From: Anaeramoeba flamelloides
Lineage: Eukaryota; Metamonada; Anaeramoebidae
Length of the DNA stretch: 64,000 nt
NCBI GenBank assembly: GCA_027625915.1
Contig: JANTQA010000048.1
Coordinates: 1,426,001-1,490,000 of the forward strand
Direction: 5' to 3'
Positions within the stretch are counted from its first letter, which is position 1. Every line of letters starts with the position of its first letter. The position numbers were made by a program, and so were the translations under genes. Below are positions 39,327-51,091 of this stretch, piece by piece. The notes below the pieces were generated by a model that had not been told where the DNA came from, ran no database searches, and worked only from the letters and a program-made list of their open reading frames with translations.

Positions 39327-42300
39327 GGATTTGTGGAGTGATTAATTAACCAAATAAACTATATTTCAAAAATATTGACTCACTTTATAATGCTATTTCA
39401 ATACTAATTTTAGTGATTATTCTAGATTCTTATCAAAATAAAATTTTCAAATTTTTAGATCAGAATCATTTTTTCTCATTTTGCAAATTTTAGTTTATCA
39501 TTTTTTCTTGTTTTCTTTTTTTCATTTTTTCATTTTTTTTTGCCAAAGACCATGTGGAAAAAAAAAATATTTTCGGAAATACCAGAGAAACATTAACAAA
39601 ATTCTAGTTATGTAATGACTTTCAAAATAGATATTAATTAGCAAAAATTTCCTCTGTACTTTTTTCATTTGGAATTTTAAGGAATAAAAAATCTGTTAAA
39701 TGTTCATTTCAAAAATTATAATTTACTTTTATTTAGAGGGTTTTGATTTTATCATTTTTAAAATCTCCCAGGTTTTTATATCTTTTTACCGATCAAAAAG
39801 TGAATTATTAATAAGATTTAATACTTCGTGGCTCTCGAATACTAAAAAAATATATTTTTTTCTTTGAATTTGTTATTTCAGCTTGCCATTTGGGGAAAAA
39901 AGTGAAATAGGGAAAAAAAGTAAAACCTGTTTTTTAATTGGTGAATCTTACTGAAAACAAAAAGTAAAACCAATAAAAAGAAAAAATAAATAAATAAAGA
40001 CAAAATGAAGTATTCAGCACAATAACATTTTTTTTTGATACTATTTTTTGGAGATGTTTTTTCTAGGATTAATCAATCATTAAAAATTTGATGAAAAAAT
40101 TGAATATTTTTGAGATCTGCAAAAAGCACTCAAATGATTTTGATAAAAAAGTATATTTAATTCTTTTTTGTTGGTTTTATTGAAAATAATATAATGAATT
40201 ATTATTTGAAGTTAATTGGTTTCTTCTTTTTATTGGTTTTACTTTTTGTTTTCAGTAAGATTCACCAATTAAAAAACAGGTTTTACTTTTTTTCCCTATT
40301 TCACTTTTTTTCCCGAATGGTGAGCAAAATTTTGGAAATATAGTTTATTATCGACTAACGAGAAAAATCATATCAAATAAAATAACAAACCCCATCCCAA
40401 AAATTTGGACACACCCAAAAACAAAAATAGGCAAAAAAAAACACAATTTATTATATTTTTCCAAACCTAATATAAAACCACATTTAAGTTAATGAGTATT
40501 AATGTTTTTATAAGTAATCATTTTAATCCAAATAAAACAAAAAATAAAAATCTGTGTGTCCAAAATGATGAAACGAACTGAACAAAAAAATGACATTGGG
40601 AAATTTGTTAAAGTTTCACCAACAATTGTTGATCTATTAAATGATAAGATATCATAGACCAATTGTACGTGATTTTTCAATTTAACAAACTCAACACTAA
40701 CCTTCTATCAATCATAGATAAAAACTTTTCCAGATCTAACGAAACAGATTAGGTAACTGAAAAAAAGGGAATGAAAACAAAACAAAAAAGACAAAAAATG
40801 AAATCGTTTGTAAAATCAAAAATTATTTCCAAATTGAATGTAAAGTGTAGTATTTTTATTCTTTTAACGTTTTAAACTGTTTCCAAATTTTTGGAATTTA
40901 GTTAGGTAATTTTTTTTTTTTTTTTCATTAGATTAAAAAAGTTTTACTGTGGATTAATATGATGATATTATTTGAATTTTAGTAAAAAAAAATATTTATT
41001 ATATACCCATTTAAGTAATTAGACAATTAAATTAATTCTGTTTCGAGGAATTATTGATGATAATGATTTTTTTGTTTTTTTTTCGAAAAGTTTGTTTTTT
41101 TTTTTATATTTCAAATAATTTTCTCTTTGTGACTATTTCTTTTTTAAAATTGGTAATATAAAATTAAGAGGGATATTGCTATTAATTAAATCAGTGCATA
41201 TTGTTTTTTTTTGGTAAAAAATCTAATTTTTTCATCAAAATATTTTCCCAAAAAATGAAAAAACAACATAACTTTTTTTATGGTGAAAACAATGCAAGGC
41301 GAATTTCAATAAAAAATTTACAATATTGTAAGAACACAAACGATTTTTTAAACAATAAAATTAAGTAGCTAGAATTTTCTTTCTCTGAGAACTTTTTGTT
41401 AGTTTTATTTCTTCACGAGTAAATTCAGTCACTTTGGAATTGTCCAAATTCTAAATTCGTTATCTTTGGGTGTATTCAAAATTATATAATTGTAAATTAT
41501 TTTGGACTAGAGAAGATTTTAGATTTGAAATTAAATTAATTTTTTAGTATGATTTTTAATAGGGATAAACATATCGATTTTTCATCCTTGATAAAATATC
41601 TTTTTTTAACCAAAAAAATACTACTTTATTGTTATAAAGAAAATTAAAAGTTTTTTTTTTTTGGAAAGACGAAGAAGATTTGATTAAAATGAAGAGATAA
41701 AACTCTTTGATCTTTTTTTTAAAATAAATGATAACTGAAAAAAAATAAATTGAAAATTAAACCTTTCAGTACATTTACCCCCCCCACACACACACACATA
41801 CCAATTATTGAAAAAAAAGAAACCAAAAAATTTAAAAACGAATCATTGGAAAAAAAAAAAAAAATTAATTATTTTGTTATTTTGTAGAGTACAAAAGTAA
41901 ATCATTTTCCAGTCAAATTTTCCCAGTTGTTGTGAGGTGAATTACATATTTTTAAAGGATTGGAATGGTTATTAGAAGAAAAAAATTTGATTTGGGAAAT
42001 TCCAAAATTGACATCATTTTTTCACAATTATTTTTTCTTTTTCTTTTTCTTTTTCTTTTTTTGATTTTTTTTTTTATTGCAAGATCGATTGTCACTTGAT
42101 AAAAACATGTTATTCTATTCTTACTGAAACAGTAAAAATGATTGAAGAAAAATCATATTTATTTATAGAGGAATTTTATTTGATTGTCAATTGAGGATTA
42201 AAAATGAAAATTGTCGTTTTCCTCAAAGGAGCTATAAGAATTTTGATAAAATTCGTTTCGGGACTTGATTTCTAAAAAAAAATATGGAAAATGAAGTGAA

Positions 42301-44220
42301 AATGTTTCATATTTATTATTCAAATACCAGTCGAAGTTCAAAACAAACATTGTTGTTTTTCTGAATAATGCAGCTAAGAATTTGAGTTTTTCTATTTTTT
42401 GAAAATTTATTGATTTATTAGTTGTTTTTTATAAGGGTATCAACTATCCTTTGATTTGAATTTTTCTGTTTATTTATTCTTTGTTCTTAAGAGGCCAATT
42501 ATAAAAAATACTTTGATATTTGAAAAAAATATTGGGCCATTTTGACTGGAAATTTAATTTATTAAAATCAAAATTTTAACTTTTGAAAAAAACAGACGAA
42601 ATTTAATAATCCAAATTATTCCGAATTATGTTTTTATACGAACCAACAATTAATAAACATCAGATTATTATTAGTTATTTCAACTTATATTATTGTAACT
42701 AACATCTTGAATAAATTTTGAGAAAAAAATTAAAAATTTAATTTTGAAATTCCTCTTGAAAATTAAACATAAAATACAAAATTAATTGTAATGCTTTATA
42801 GTCCAATTGGGGTTTAATGGAATCCATGCATATGACATTGCACTTAATTTATCTGAAAATTACATGATTAATCTCAAGATGGAAGAAGTTTTTCAATTAT
42901 TGAAAAAAATGGATTTTAAAAATAATGTGGATCCAAATTAGTAATTTTTTTGTGATTTATCGGAAATAACAAAACAGACCTTGAAGAAAGAAACATAAAA
43001 AATGAAAATATTAATGAATAAAAATTAATGAATTAATATCTATATATATGTGTGTGTGTGTGTGTATGTGTATACACAAGCGCACACACATAACTATATA
43101 TTATACTTACAGTAATTTCTTGTTTGTTTAGTTTCATATTTGGATCTTTGATCATTGATTTAATCCAATTTGATTCGTTTTGTAAGGTCTTTTCATTGCA
43201 ATTTGAAAAAGGGTTTTGAAGATTTTCTTCTGATAATTTTGAGATCGTGAACTTTACCAATGGTGATCTTGCGGCAAAGTAACAATTGACTCCATTTTTC
43301 CCTCTTTCTGAGAAGTCTGCACCATAAGCAAACAATTTTTTGATTTCCTTCTTTTTTGAATCAATTGCAGCCTGTACAAGCGCATTTTCACCCATTAATC
43401 TTGAATCTGTAAGCTTTGCGCCATGCTGAAAAAGAATAATCGACAACACTTCGTTTGGTTGTTGTAATGCATTCTTGATGGGACAAAGAGAGGTAGTATA
43501 AAACTGATTTACATCAGCACCATATTTAATTAATAATTGTAAACATTGTGGGCGATTATTTTGAATGGTTTTAATTAATGGTGTGTAATGGTAAAGGTCC
43601 TGGCAATTAGGATCAACGCCCAATTCTAAAAGAATTTGAACAATTTTGTAATAGCCTAAAATAGATGCTTCAATTAAGAGATTGGAATTAATTTGAGAAA
43701 AATTATCTTTTTCTTTTTTGTTTGTCTCTTGTTCATTTTCCTTGTCATTTTCTTTTTCTTTTTCTTTTTCTTTTTCGTTTCCTTTTCCTTTTCCTTTTCC
43801 TTTTCCTTTTCCTTTTTGAACAAAATTTTGTTTTAAAAAATCAAGTGCTTCTTGTTCTTTTTTATTTTTCAACATTCCAAGAAGAACTTCACTTTTGGTC
43901 TCACTTTTATTGGTTTTTTCGCTTGTAAATGTGTTTGTTGAAAAAATTTTGTTTTGGATCAGGCTTGGTGTTGATCCGGTAGTTTGTTTTTTACGTTCCA
44001 AAGGAAAAAGGCGAAATGTACTTTTGCGTACATTCCCCCTATATGGGTTTTGGATAAAAGGATCAAATAAGGATGAAAATTTCTGAGGATCTTTGCGAAA
44101 CGATTCTATTGATTCCAACAAGTCCCATTTGTTTTTTTTCAGACAATAAAAAGCAATTTCTTTTGTAACATCAAATTGTTCGACAAACATTTCCAAGAAC
44201 TGGACCTTTTGTTGATTCAT
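37460..44220 (-). CDS. UBA / ankyrin / pseudokinase protein, two exons, 948 aa
   Basis: Exon 1 is 44220-43111 (370 aa) and exon 2 is 39196-37460 (578 aa). The donor ATTACT/GTAAGT and acceptor AATCATAG/CAATTA join in phase 0. The N-terminus (about 5-40, VTKEIAFYCLKKNKWDLLES) resembles a UBA fold, which binds ubiquitin. A KGKG/KEKE tract follows at about 135-165. Ankyrin repeats lie at about 180-330 (ILLELGVDPNCQDLYHYTPL, LLIKYGADVNQF) and continue after the splice (LLINKGVDLNQKNQMNETPI). The last domain is kinase-like (about 600-760), with ILHNELKITHRGLSSQSIQI in place of HRDLxxxN and no DFG or invariant Lys seen, so it should be catalytically dead. A scaffold or adaptor role is an inference. 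The first in-frame ATG at 44220 was preferred. The alternative is two separate genes, but neither piece closes properly without this join. Confidence 0.78.
39890..40325. mobile_element. M10 foldback element, copy 1
   Basis: The arms are near-perfect: GAAATAGGGAAAAAAAGTAA on the left and TTACTTTTTTTCCCTATTTC on the right, with about 105 bp in each. The loop is about 210 bp. The high arm identity suggests a young insertion. It lies in the giant intron. Confidence 0.88.
40387..40905. mobile_element. M1 MITE, copy 2
   Basis: Homologous along its length to 32010-32538, with the same termini (CCAAAAATTTGGACACA on the left; the right is TTTCCAAATTTTTGG). A TA duplication is not clear here. It lies in the giant intron. 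Confidence 0.85.
41240..41370. mobile_element. Fragment of an M4 MITE
   Basis: Matches the interior of 45645-46232: TATGGTGAAAACAATGCAAG, TTTCAATAAAAAATTTAC and GATTTTTTAAACAATAAAAT. Both termini are missing or too worn to see. Confidence 0.6.
41897..42561. mobile_element. M5 MITE, diverged copy
   Basis: Same orientation as 49982. The termini are worn but visible (TTTTCCAGTCAAA and TTTTGACTGGAAA). The interior has GAAAATGAAGTGAAAATGTT and ATTGCAAGATCGATTGTCAC. It lies in the giant intron of the pseudokinase gene. Confidence 0.75.
42802..42941 (+). pseudogene. Lone ankyrin-like 3' exon, antisense in the giant intron
   Basis: After CTTTATAG the plus strand reads QLGFNGIHAYDIALNLSENY and goes on through MEEVFQLLKKMDF to a TAG at 42939. 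The GxxAYDIAL pattern fits the core of an ankyrin repeat (TPLDLA) and the rest looks like real coding sequence. No upstream plus-strand exon was found: an M5 element lies immediately to the left. It is either the tail of a destroyed gene or a displaced duplicate. Confidence 0.45.
43043..43100. repeat. (TA)n/(TG)n microsatellite at the intron donor
   Basis: In the sense of the pseudokinase transcript, a (CA)n then (TA)n tract lies within about 70 nt of the GTAAGT donor, as in the RGS-gene intron. Confidence 0.88.
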
Positions 44221-45065
44221 ATTACTCAAAATAAATTTCGGTTTGTTTATTGTACTTGGTTAAAAGTTTTTTTAAAAAAAATGATCGCTTCAATATTTAG
44301 GTAATTTTTTTCCAAGAACCTAAACTAATGTGTTTGAACCAAACACAATGACAAAAACTTTAATTCCATTTCTTTTTAGAAAAATCAATTCATAGTAACT
44401 ACTTTGGTTATTTAAATCGAAAAGGGAAAAATTTTTGAACTTATATTATTTACTCCAAATTCGCATTATATTAAAACCAACACAAATACCTAGTTTTGTT
44501 TGATGATAGTTTCTTTTTGTAAAGCTATAGTAGACATGTTACAGTTCTCTATTGAAGGATCTAGTAACAATAAAAAAATTCAAGTGAAAATACTGGTATT
44601 TGAATTTTAAATAGCTAAGATTTTCACTTCATTTCCCATTTCCTTTTTCAAACAAAGGTATCCTGCAAATTACTACCCACTTTGAGAACTCAATTTGAAA
44701 AGGGAATCTAGAAAATGAAGTGAAAATTTTTACCCCTTTAGAATTCAAATACAAGTATAATGACCTTCAGAAAAAAAATTCCGTTGAACATAATTGAACA
44801 ATAAAGGAAACAATATTACTATAAAACGGAACTTAGTTTAAATGTTATTTTCAGAAATGAGTTATCTGTTTTTAAAAGTTTGATCGATTTTTACAATTTT
44901 GAAGCATTAGTATTTGAATATTTTTCAAATTATTTCCAAAAAACAATTAGTTTTTTTAAAACAGTGAAAAAACTTTTATTGTTTATAAAGAAAATGTAAA
45001 AAACTACCTATAAAAATTGTATAAGAAAGTTTTAATAAAATTTAATATATAAATCTACTTAATTG

Positions 45066-45105
<40 letters not shown>

Positions 45106-45644
45106 CTTTTAAACTTTAAAAAAATATAATTTGATTCAAAGAGCAATTCGATTCAATTTTTTCTTTTTATTGAAAAAATAATAAGAGAAAAAAATCAAAG
45201 GATAAAATTAGAAATTTCCAAAAATATACTTTTCAAAAACTTGGAAAAATCAACCAAAATCATGAAGAAATAATTTAAAATACAATTATTTCCAAATAAA
45301 AATTAATAATCCAATCTTAATTTTTTTCATTAGATTAGTAACAAAATAAAAGATAAAATGTATCAATAGACTTTACAATTATTTCTCAATTTTTTAAAGA
45401 TTTTCAAACAAAAAAAACTAATTCAAACCAATTCAAATAAATAATTCTAAAAATAAAAAAAAAAAAATAATAATAATTGAAATTATCAACAACTGGTATT
45501 ACTACTACTAAAGTTCAATATTCAAAGACTTATAGATTGAAAAAGATTATTATTGAATCTTTTAAATTACATTAAATATAATAAATTATTGTTAATAAAC
45601 CAAAAAAATAATTGATTCAGATCTTTATTGATAAAAAATTTTAG
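44221..45644. other. 5' region of the pseudokinase gene and spacer
   Basis: The gene's promoter should lie here. Around 44540-44800 there are words of the M5 interior (CTAAGATTTTCACTTCATTT, AAAATGAAGTGAAAATTTTT), a remnant. A (TA)n tract lies at 45070-45102. No gene was seen. Confidence 0.5.
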
Positions 45645-46232
45645 TATAAGGTATTTCCAAAAAAGTGGGGCCTTTTTTTTTACCTTTCAGAAAAAATCAT
45701 CATTGTTAGTGAAGGTATTCATTAATTGACAATACCAAATTAAGTTTATTATTAATATCGATTAAATAAATGAATATGATATTTATTTCAAAATATGTTA
45801 GTTGAAATATTTCAACAAATGAAAAAAAAAATAACACCTTTTTTGGTGAAAACAAGGTACAACCAATTTCAATAAAAAACTGGAAATATGGAAAGGATAC
45901 ATATGATTTTTTAAACAATAAAATGCAGTTATATTCTTTTAATTCTATTTGCAAATTTGTTGAGATTAAAAAAGTTATGAAAACCGGTTTTTTGATCAAA
46001 AAGAAAATAATAAACACCAATTTTAACCTCTAAAAAATATTAGATAAAATTGAGATCAGAAATTTTAATATCTTTTATTTATGTAATACAATACTAAGAA
46101 ACAAATTGAATTATTATAAAAAATCTTTAAATGGTAACTAATGATTTTGGATGTTTAAATACTTTTTTGAAGATTGCGTTTAAAAGAGATATTATAAAAT
46201 AAATTTGCCCCACTTTCTTGGAAATAGCTTAT
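45645..46232. mobile_element. M4 MITE, copy 2
   Basis: The termini AAGGTATTTCCAAAAAAGTG and CACTTTCTTGGAAATAGCTT are inverted. Homologous in the same orientation to 32814-33392. An open frame on the minus strand inside it (45706-46020) follows element sequence and is not a gene. Confidence 0.87.
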
Positions 46233-46329
46233 GAGATTTATTATTTTAGGATAATTATTAGAAAAAAGTAAATATGTTAAAGCCCCCCTATAAGTATAAA
46301 AGCAAAAAATGTATATTTTATTTTGTCAT

Positions 46330-46574
46330 TTTTTTTAAATTAACTTTTTTGGACAATCTGATAGTTATAGTTTTGAACCAAGTATTAGGATAGGTAAAAG
46401 AGTAATTATATTTACATTTCATACAACTTTTTTCTTTTGGAGTTTTTGAAAAAGGAGATTGAAAAAAAAAATGAGAATAAAAACTATCTATTTTTTGTTT
46501 TTATAGAGGAACTGGGGTTTGAAAGAAGTATTATTGAAGTGACTATATTCATAACTTCTGGTGTATTGGGTTGA
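46330..46574 (+). pseudogene. Two exon-like islands joined by a splice-like gap
   Basis: The first ends YSFEPSIRI at 46393 before GTAAAAG. The second starts at 46507 after TTTTTATAG and reads ELGFERSIIEVTIFITSGVL before TGA. The join keeps frame across a 113-nt gap of normal intron size. No upstream gene exists on this strand (an M4 element adjoins), so it is at most the tail of a broken or very short gene. No family was recognised. Confidence 0.3.
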
Positions 46575-47332
46575 TAAACAGGGGAATTAAAAGTGTATAA
46601 ACTTATTTTGTCTTAAATAAATATTTTGCTTATTGTTTTTGCATTTCTAAAATACTATTAAAATTCCCAATGTTATGTGTTCCTACAAAACATCAAAAAA
46701 TGCTCAAAATAAGGTTTCTTAAAAATCAAAAATGTTTTGAAATTTTTTTTTATGTTTAATGTAATTTAAAAATTCAAACATAAAGGATAAACATCAATCT
46801 ACTGAAAATTGGTTAGTTGTAAAAAATAAATTCTTTCAAAAATATAACTTATTTCTCAAAAGTTAACAAAGGATTTTGTTTGTGGGGCTTTAGTAAATCT
46901 TTGTGCATAATTTGTACTTAATTGCCTGAGGGGAATAAAATAATCAAGATTTGTTACTTGTCCCTTAAATTAAATCTGAGAGGATGATTCAAAAAACTGA
47001 TCAAATTGTTTCCATTTTAAAAATACCACACAACACTTGTTTAAAAAGAAACGGTTTGGAAAGTGTTGACATCAAATTTGTCTTTGAAGTACTTTTATTA
47101 AAACATTAATAGTTTGAGAAATCATAGATTTTCTTTTGAGAATGAAAAATAAAAGTTAAATTGTCAATTTTTATAAATTAGAACTATTGATGAACGCCAC
47201 CTGGTATTCAGTTTCATACAAATATCCTTTTAAAAGAAAATTGTCTTTCAATAGAAGATGTTGACAAATTCGAAACTATTGATTTAATAAAATCATTTTC
47301 TTAAAATTTCTTTTTCTTTTTCTGCCTAGCCA
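46575..47332. other. Spacer 5' of the DUF1648-like gene
   Basis: Mostly AT-rich. A 39-codon frame from ATG at 46984 (MIQKTDQIVSILKIPHNTCL) and a 24-codon one near 47193 (MNATWYSVSYKYPFKRKL) are somewhat protein-like. TTCTGCCTAG just before the next gene's ATG could be a splice acceptor, so an upstream non-coding or short exon is possible. Confidence 0.35.
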
Positions 47333-47908
47333 ATGAACAAAATTTCCTATTTGTTTTTGCCACTCCCTTTTTTTCTTGTTAGCCTTTCACAAGTCTATTA
47401 TTACAAACCACTGTTACCCGATCAAGTGACTTCCCAGTTTGATTTCAAAGGAAACCCAGCCAATGATCATTCACGATCTTTTATCTTGATCACCTATTCA
47501 CTTCTTAGCTTTGTTTTTTATGTCATGTTTTATTTTATGGATTTGCTTTTAACCAAGTTCCCAAAATTTATCAACCTCTCTCATAAAGACTACTGGTTAG
47601 ACAAAACACGTTTTAATTCAACAAGAAATCAGTTACTTAAGTATTTCCTTTTTTTTTCAGTTTCTATGCAAATCTTTGTAGTTGGGATTTTCCAGTATAT
47701 CTTTTGGTATAATGTTAACTATTCAAAGAAAATACCTCCACATTTTAAAGTTATCTATTATTGGATCGCAATGTATATAATTTCACAAGTGCTGTGTGTA
47801 GCTGATTGGCAAAACAAGTTCTCAAAAGTACCAGATGAAATTAAAAATCGAAAGAAAAATAAAAAAAAGAAGAAAAACAATTTACAAGAAAAGCCAAAAA
47901 AAGATTAA
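47333..47908 (+). CDS. DUF1648-like four-pass membrane protein, 191 aa
   Basis: Four hydrophobic segments are visible at about residues 5-22, 49-72, 104-127 and 139-158, followed by a very basic tail (KKNKKKKKNN) likely to be cytosolic. After the first segment, LLPDQVTSQFDFKGNPANDH has the LPxxVxxHFxxxGxP pattern of DUF1648, a domain of small membrane proteins best known from bacteria (SdpI-type immunity relatives). The KDYWLDKTR block before segment 3 also fits. The function of eukaryotic members is unknown to me. There is a single exon, codons are typical of the window, and the tail is of the host's Lys-rich style, so if it was acquired from bacteria it is well adapted. The ATG at 47333 is the first in frame before the first segment. 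Confidence 0.75.
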   Translation: MNKISYLFLPLPFFLVSLSQVYYYKPLLPDQVTSQFDFKGNPANDHSRSFILITYSLLSFVFYVMFYFMDLLLTKFPKFINLSHKDYWLDKTRFNSTRNQLLKYFLFFSVSMQIFVVGIFQYIFWYNVNYSKKIPPHFKVIYYWIAMYIISQVLCVADWQNKFSKVPDEIKNRKKNKKKKKNNLQEKPKKD

Positions 47909-48476
47909 TTTGACAACCACAAAAAAAATCAATTAAATTCAAAGTTTGCAGTCAATTTATTTCTCACGCTCCAAATCGATCCTTTTTAATTCATTTTTAT
48001 GATTTCTTCTTTTGATACCTTAACTATATTAAATTAAAATATGTCAATCTCTTTTAATGAAATAATTTTTTTCACAGATTTCCAATTTTTTTGTTTTTTT
48101 TTTGAATTTTCTTTTGTGCTTATAATCTCTTCTACTTGTAATTAGTGCTAAAAAATCCTTTTTTGTTTATTACTTTGAATGTATTTTTAAGTTGATGAAT
48201 ATTGTCGGATTTTCAAACACCTCACAAGATTTTTTTAAAAGAAACTATTTCAAAATTGTTATCCTCAAGACAATTTACCTTTTAACAGATTTTTTATTTT
48301 TTTGGAAAAGCGGTTTTTAACTTATTATGTTATGGAAATTTGAGTATGAGCTCCAATTAGCGTGTTTCGCCTTTTTTTTATCTTTCATTTATAATCAGGG
48401 TGTGGGTTCTTAACTTAAACCTTGATTAAAAACATAAAAACCATCCCCCAAGTTTCACAATTCTGAATTAAACCCC
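47909..48476. other. Gene-free spacer
   Basis: AT-rich with pyrimidine runs downstream of the membrane-protein gene. No gene or repeat was recognised. Confidence 0.6.
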
Positions 48477-49018
48477 ATTTCACTCAAATATGACCCAGCT
48501 AAAAATTAAAAATTAACTTTTTTTTTAAGAATCAACCAAACGAAGATTGTTTAGAAAGAAGTGAAATAATAAATTTATTAAATTAGAGTTGATAATCAGA
48601 AACGGAATACCCGAACAAACCATAAATTTCACAAAAAAAAAATGTTAAAAATAATTTTTGGGTGTCTTTCCTTGAAATATCATACAAAATTTCTCAATTT
48701 CTTTAGGAAAATTAAAATTGTTGACAAAAAGATTTTTTAATTGTAAATGTATGAATTTTAAAAGAAAATATAAACCCTCACTTTTTTTAATGTTAATTTG
48801 AAGATTCAAACATTTTTTTTTTTTTTTCAAAGTTAATTTTTAAAAAAAATAAGAAATTGACAAAAAGAGATAAAAATAAAAATTAACTAAAAGAGAAAAA
48901 ATGATTTTGATCTAAAAATTGAAATTTTAGTTTGAGAAGAATAATGAATTAAATTCATAAAATATGTTCTATTTCTTCAAGAAAACCGGGCCTCTTTGAC
49001 TGTAAAAGAGTTTTTCAA
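48477..49018. mobile_element. M6 element, copy 2
   Basis: Direct-orientation homologue of 36855-37420. The right end reads GGGCCTCTTTGACTGTAAAA, very close to the M5 terminus. The left end is defined only by where similarity to the other copy begins (TTCACTCAAAT). Confidence 0.75.
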
Positions 49019-49981
49019 GATATTTCTTGAAATAGTAATAATTAGATTTTTTATAAAAAAGTTGAAGTGTTTTATCTTTATTAGGGTTTAATCCAAATTA
49101 ATTAATAATTTCATAATAATAATTTAATTTGTGATTTAATAATTAAAATTTTCTTATATTATTAAAATTAAATCATCCTTAAACACTTGACAATGATAAT
49201 TTAATGTTATGATTTTCGATAAAAGAAAATGTGAAAGTAAAGCATTTAAAAAGGAGACAATGAATCTAGGTTAGGTTAAATTAACTTTTTAATTGTTGAT
49301 AAGAAGGAAGAAAAAATAAAAAGGCAAAATTTTGATATTTAAGGATTTATAATCTGATATTTTTACAATTAAACAGAAACATTACTTCTTTTATTTGAAT
49401 TGGTTTTCAAGTGAAAAAAAGTGTTTGTTTTAGAAACAAATAAATTTTGTCAAAAATTGAAAATTCTTTTTTTTCTTTATTATTATTGAAGAGGTATTTT
49501 ACCTTCTAGTTACTCATATACTTAAATTTTAACCTTTTTCTTTCAAAATTCCCTATTAAACAGATTACACATTTGTCTTTTAACACTAAATCATTAACAA
49601 TACACCAAATCCGAAAATTCTAAAAATAGAGACATCATGTTTTTACTTATGTAACAAACTCAAAAAAATAATATTAATAATAAATATTGTACTTATTTAA
49701 AATATCATTAGATCTAAAAATATCAAATATCAGAAAATATCTCTGATAATCGATAAAAATTTTTCTAATTTTATTAAAAAAAGAAAATTTAACAATTTTT
49801 TTTATAATTTATCAAAATATGTCCCTACGAACCAAAAAACACTAAAAATAGAAAACTGATCAAATATCATCCATTAATACAATTAAAAAAACGAAATGAA
49901 AAAATAAAAATAAATAAAGTTTCCATTTAACTTTTTCTTGAAAATATTTTTTGCCAAAATCATTAAATTCACACTTGAAAT
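49019..49981. other. Gene-free AT-rich spacer
   Basis: No gene, no inverted repeat and no recognisable element was seen in this stretch. Confidence 0.6.
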
Positions 49982-50695
49982 TAAACTATTTTTCAGTCAA
50001 AGGGGCACAGTTGTAATGGGTATAATACACGTGTTTAAAGCATTTGCATAGATATTAGAAGAAAAATTTTATTTGGGAAATTTTCAAAATTGAAATCATT
50101 TTTTCACATTTCTACATTTTTGTTTTTTTTTTTCAATTTTTTTTTTAAAACATCATTTATTTGCAAAAAAAAATTTATTGCAAGATCAATAGTCACTTGG
50201 TAAAAATCTGTTATTCTAAGGTAATTGAAACCATTCTTAAGATTGTTGAGAAATCTATTGATTTTTATTGTAATTCAATTTGATCTTTGATCTTGATATT
50301 TGTTTAATAAATTTGAAAAATTTCCACTTCATTTTCATTTCCTTTTTCAAATAGAGACCATAAATATCAACAAACTTCGTTTGGGGGCTTAATTTCTAAA
50401 AGAAAAGTATGTAAAATGAAGTGAATAATGTTTCATATTTATTATTCAAATACCAGTAGAAGTTCAAAACGAACATCGTTGTTTTTCTCAATAGGGCCCT
50501 AAGAATTTGAGTTTTTCAATTTTTAAGAAACTCTATTAATTAATTAGTTTTCTTTCAGACATTTATCAACATTTCTTTGAGGTGTATTATTCTCTTAATT
50601 TCTTATTTGTTCTTCAAAGGTCAATTATATAAAATAATTGATATTTGAAAAAAACGTTAGGCCCCGTTGACAGAAAAAGAGTTTATGTATATTTT
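49982..50695. mobile_element. M5 MITE, complete copy, opposite orientation to 20514
   Basis: The termini TAAACTATTTTTCAGTCAAA and TTGACAGAAAAAGAGTTTA are inverted. It aligns end to end with the reverse complement of 20514-21221, 29 kb away. Words shared by both include CTTCATTTTCATTTCCTTTT and CAAATACCAGTAGAAGTT. Confidence 0.88.
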
Positions 50696-51091
50696 TAGAT
50701 ACACTATCTTGTTTTAACTCATGTACTAAAACAAATTCTAAATTATGGGAATTTTATTTTCACAAAAGGCACTAATTTGGTCTTCAAATGTTTTTTTTAG
50801 TTTTAAATGGTAAAATTAAAAAAAAGTTAAACTAAAAAGATAAACTCTCTGGAAAAGCATTCTAATTTAATATATTAACTTATTCTTTGATTTCAAACTT
50901 TTCTCAACCCTAATTTTCTAAAACAAAATAAAAAATTGCACACTAATTTAAAAAAATATTTTGATATTCAAAAGTTGAGAGTGTTTTTATTCTAAAAACA
51001 TTTATCACCTTGATTAATTTAATTAAGTTATAAACTTAGATTTTGAAAAATATTAATCAGAAAAAAATAGTGCTTAATTTTATTAAGGACA

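Larger units (their letters stand above)
39197..43110 (-). other. 3.9-kb intron of the UBA-ankyrin-pseudokinase gene
   Basis: It starts GTAAGT and ends CATAG on the minus strand. It holds a CA/TA microsatellite close to the donor, elements M5, M1 and M10, a piece of M4, and an ankyrin-like exon on the opposite strand. A run of about 26 T lies at 39300-39326. Confidence 0.75.
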
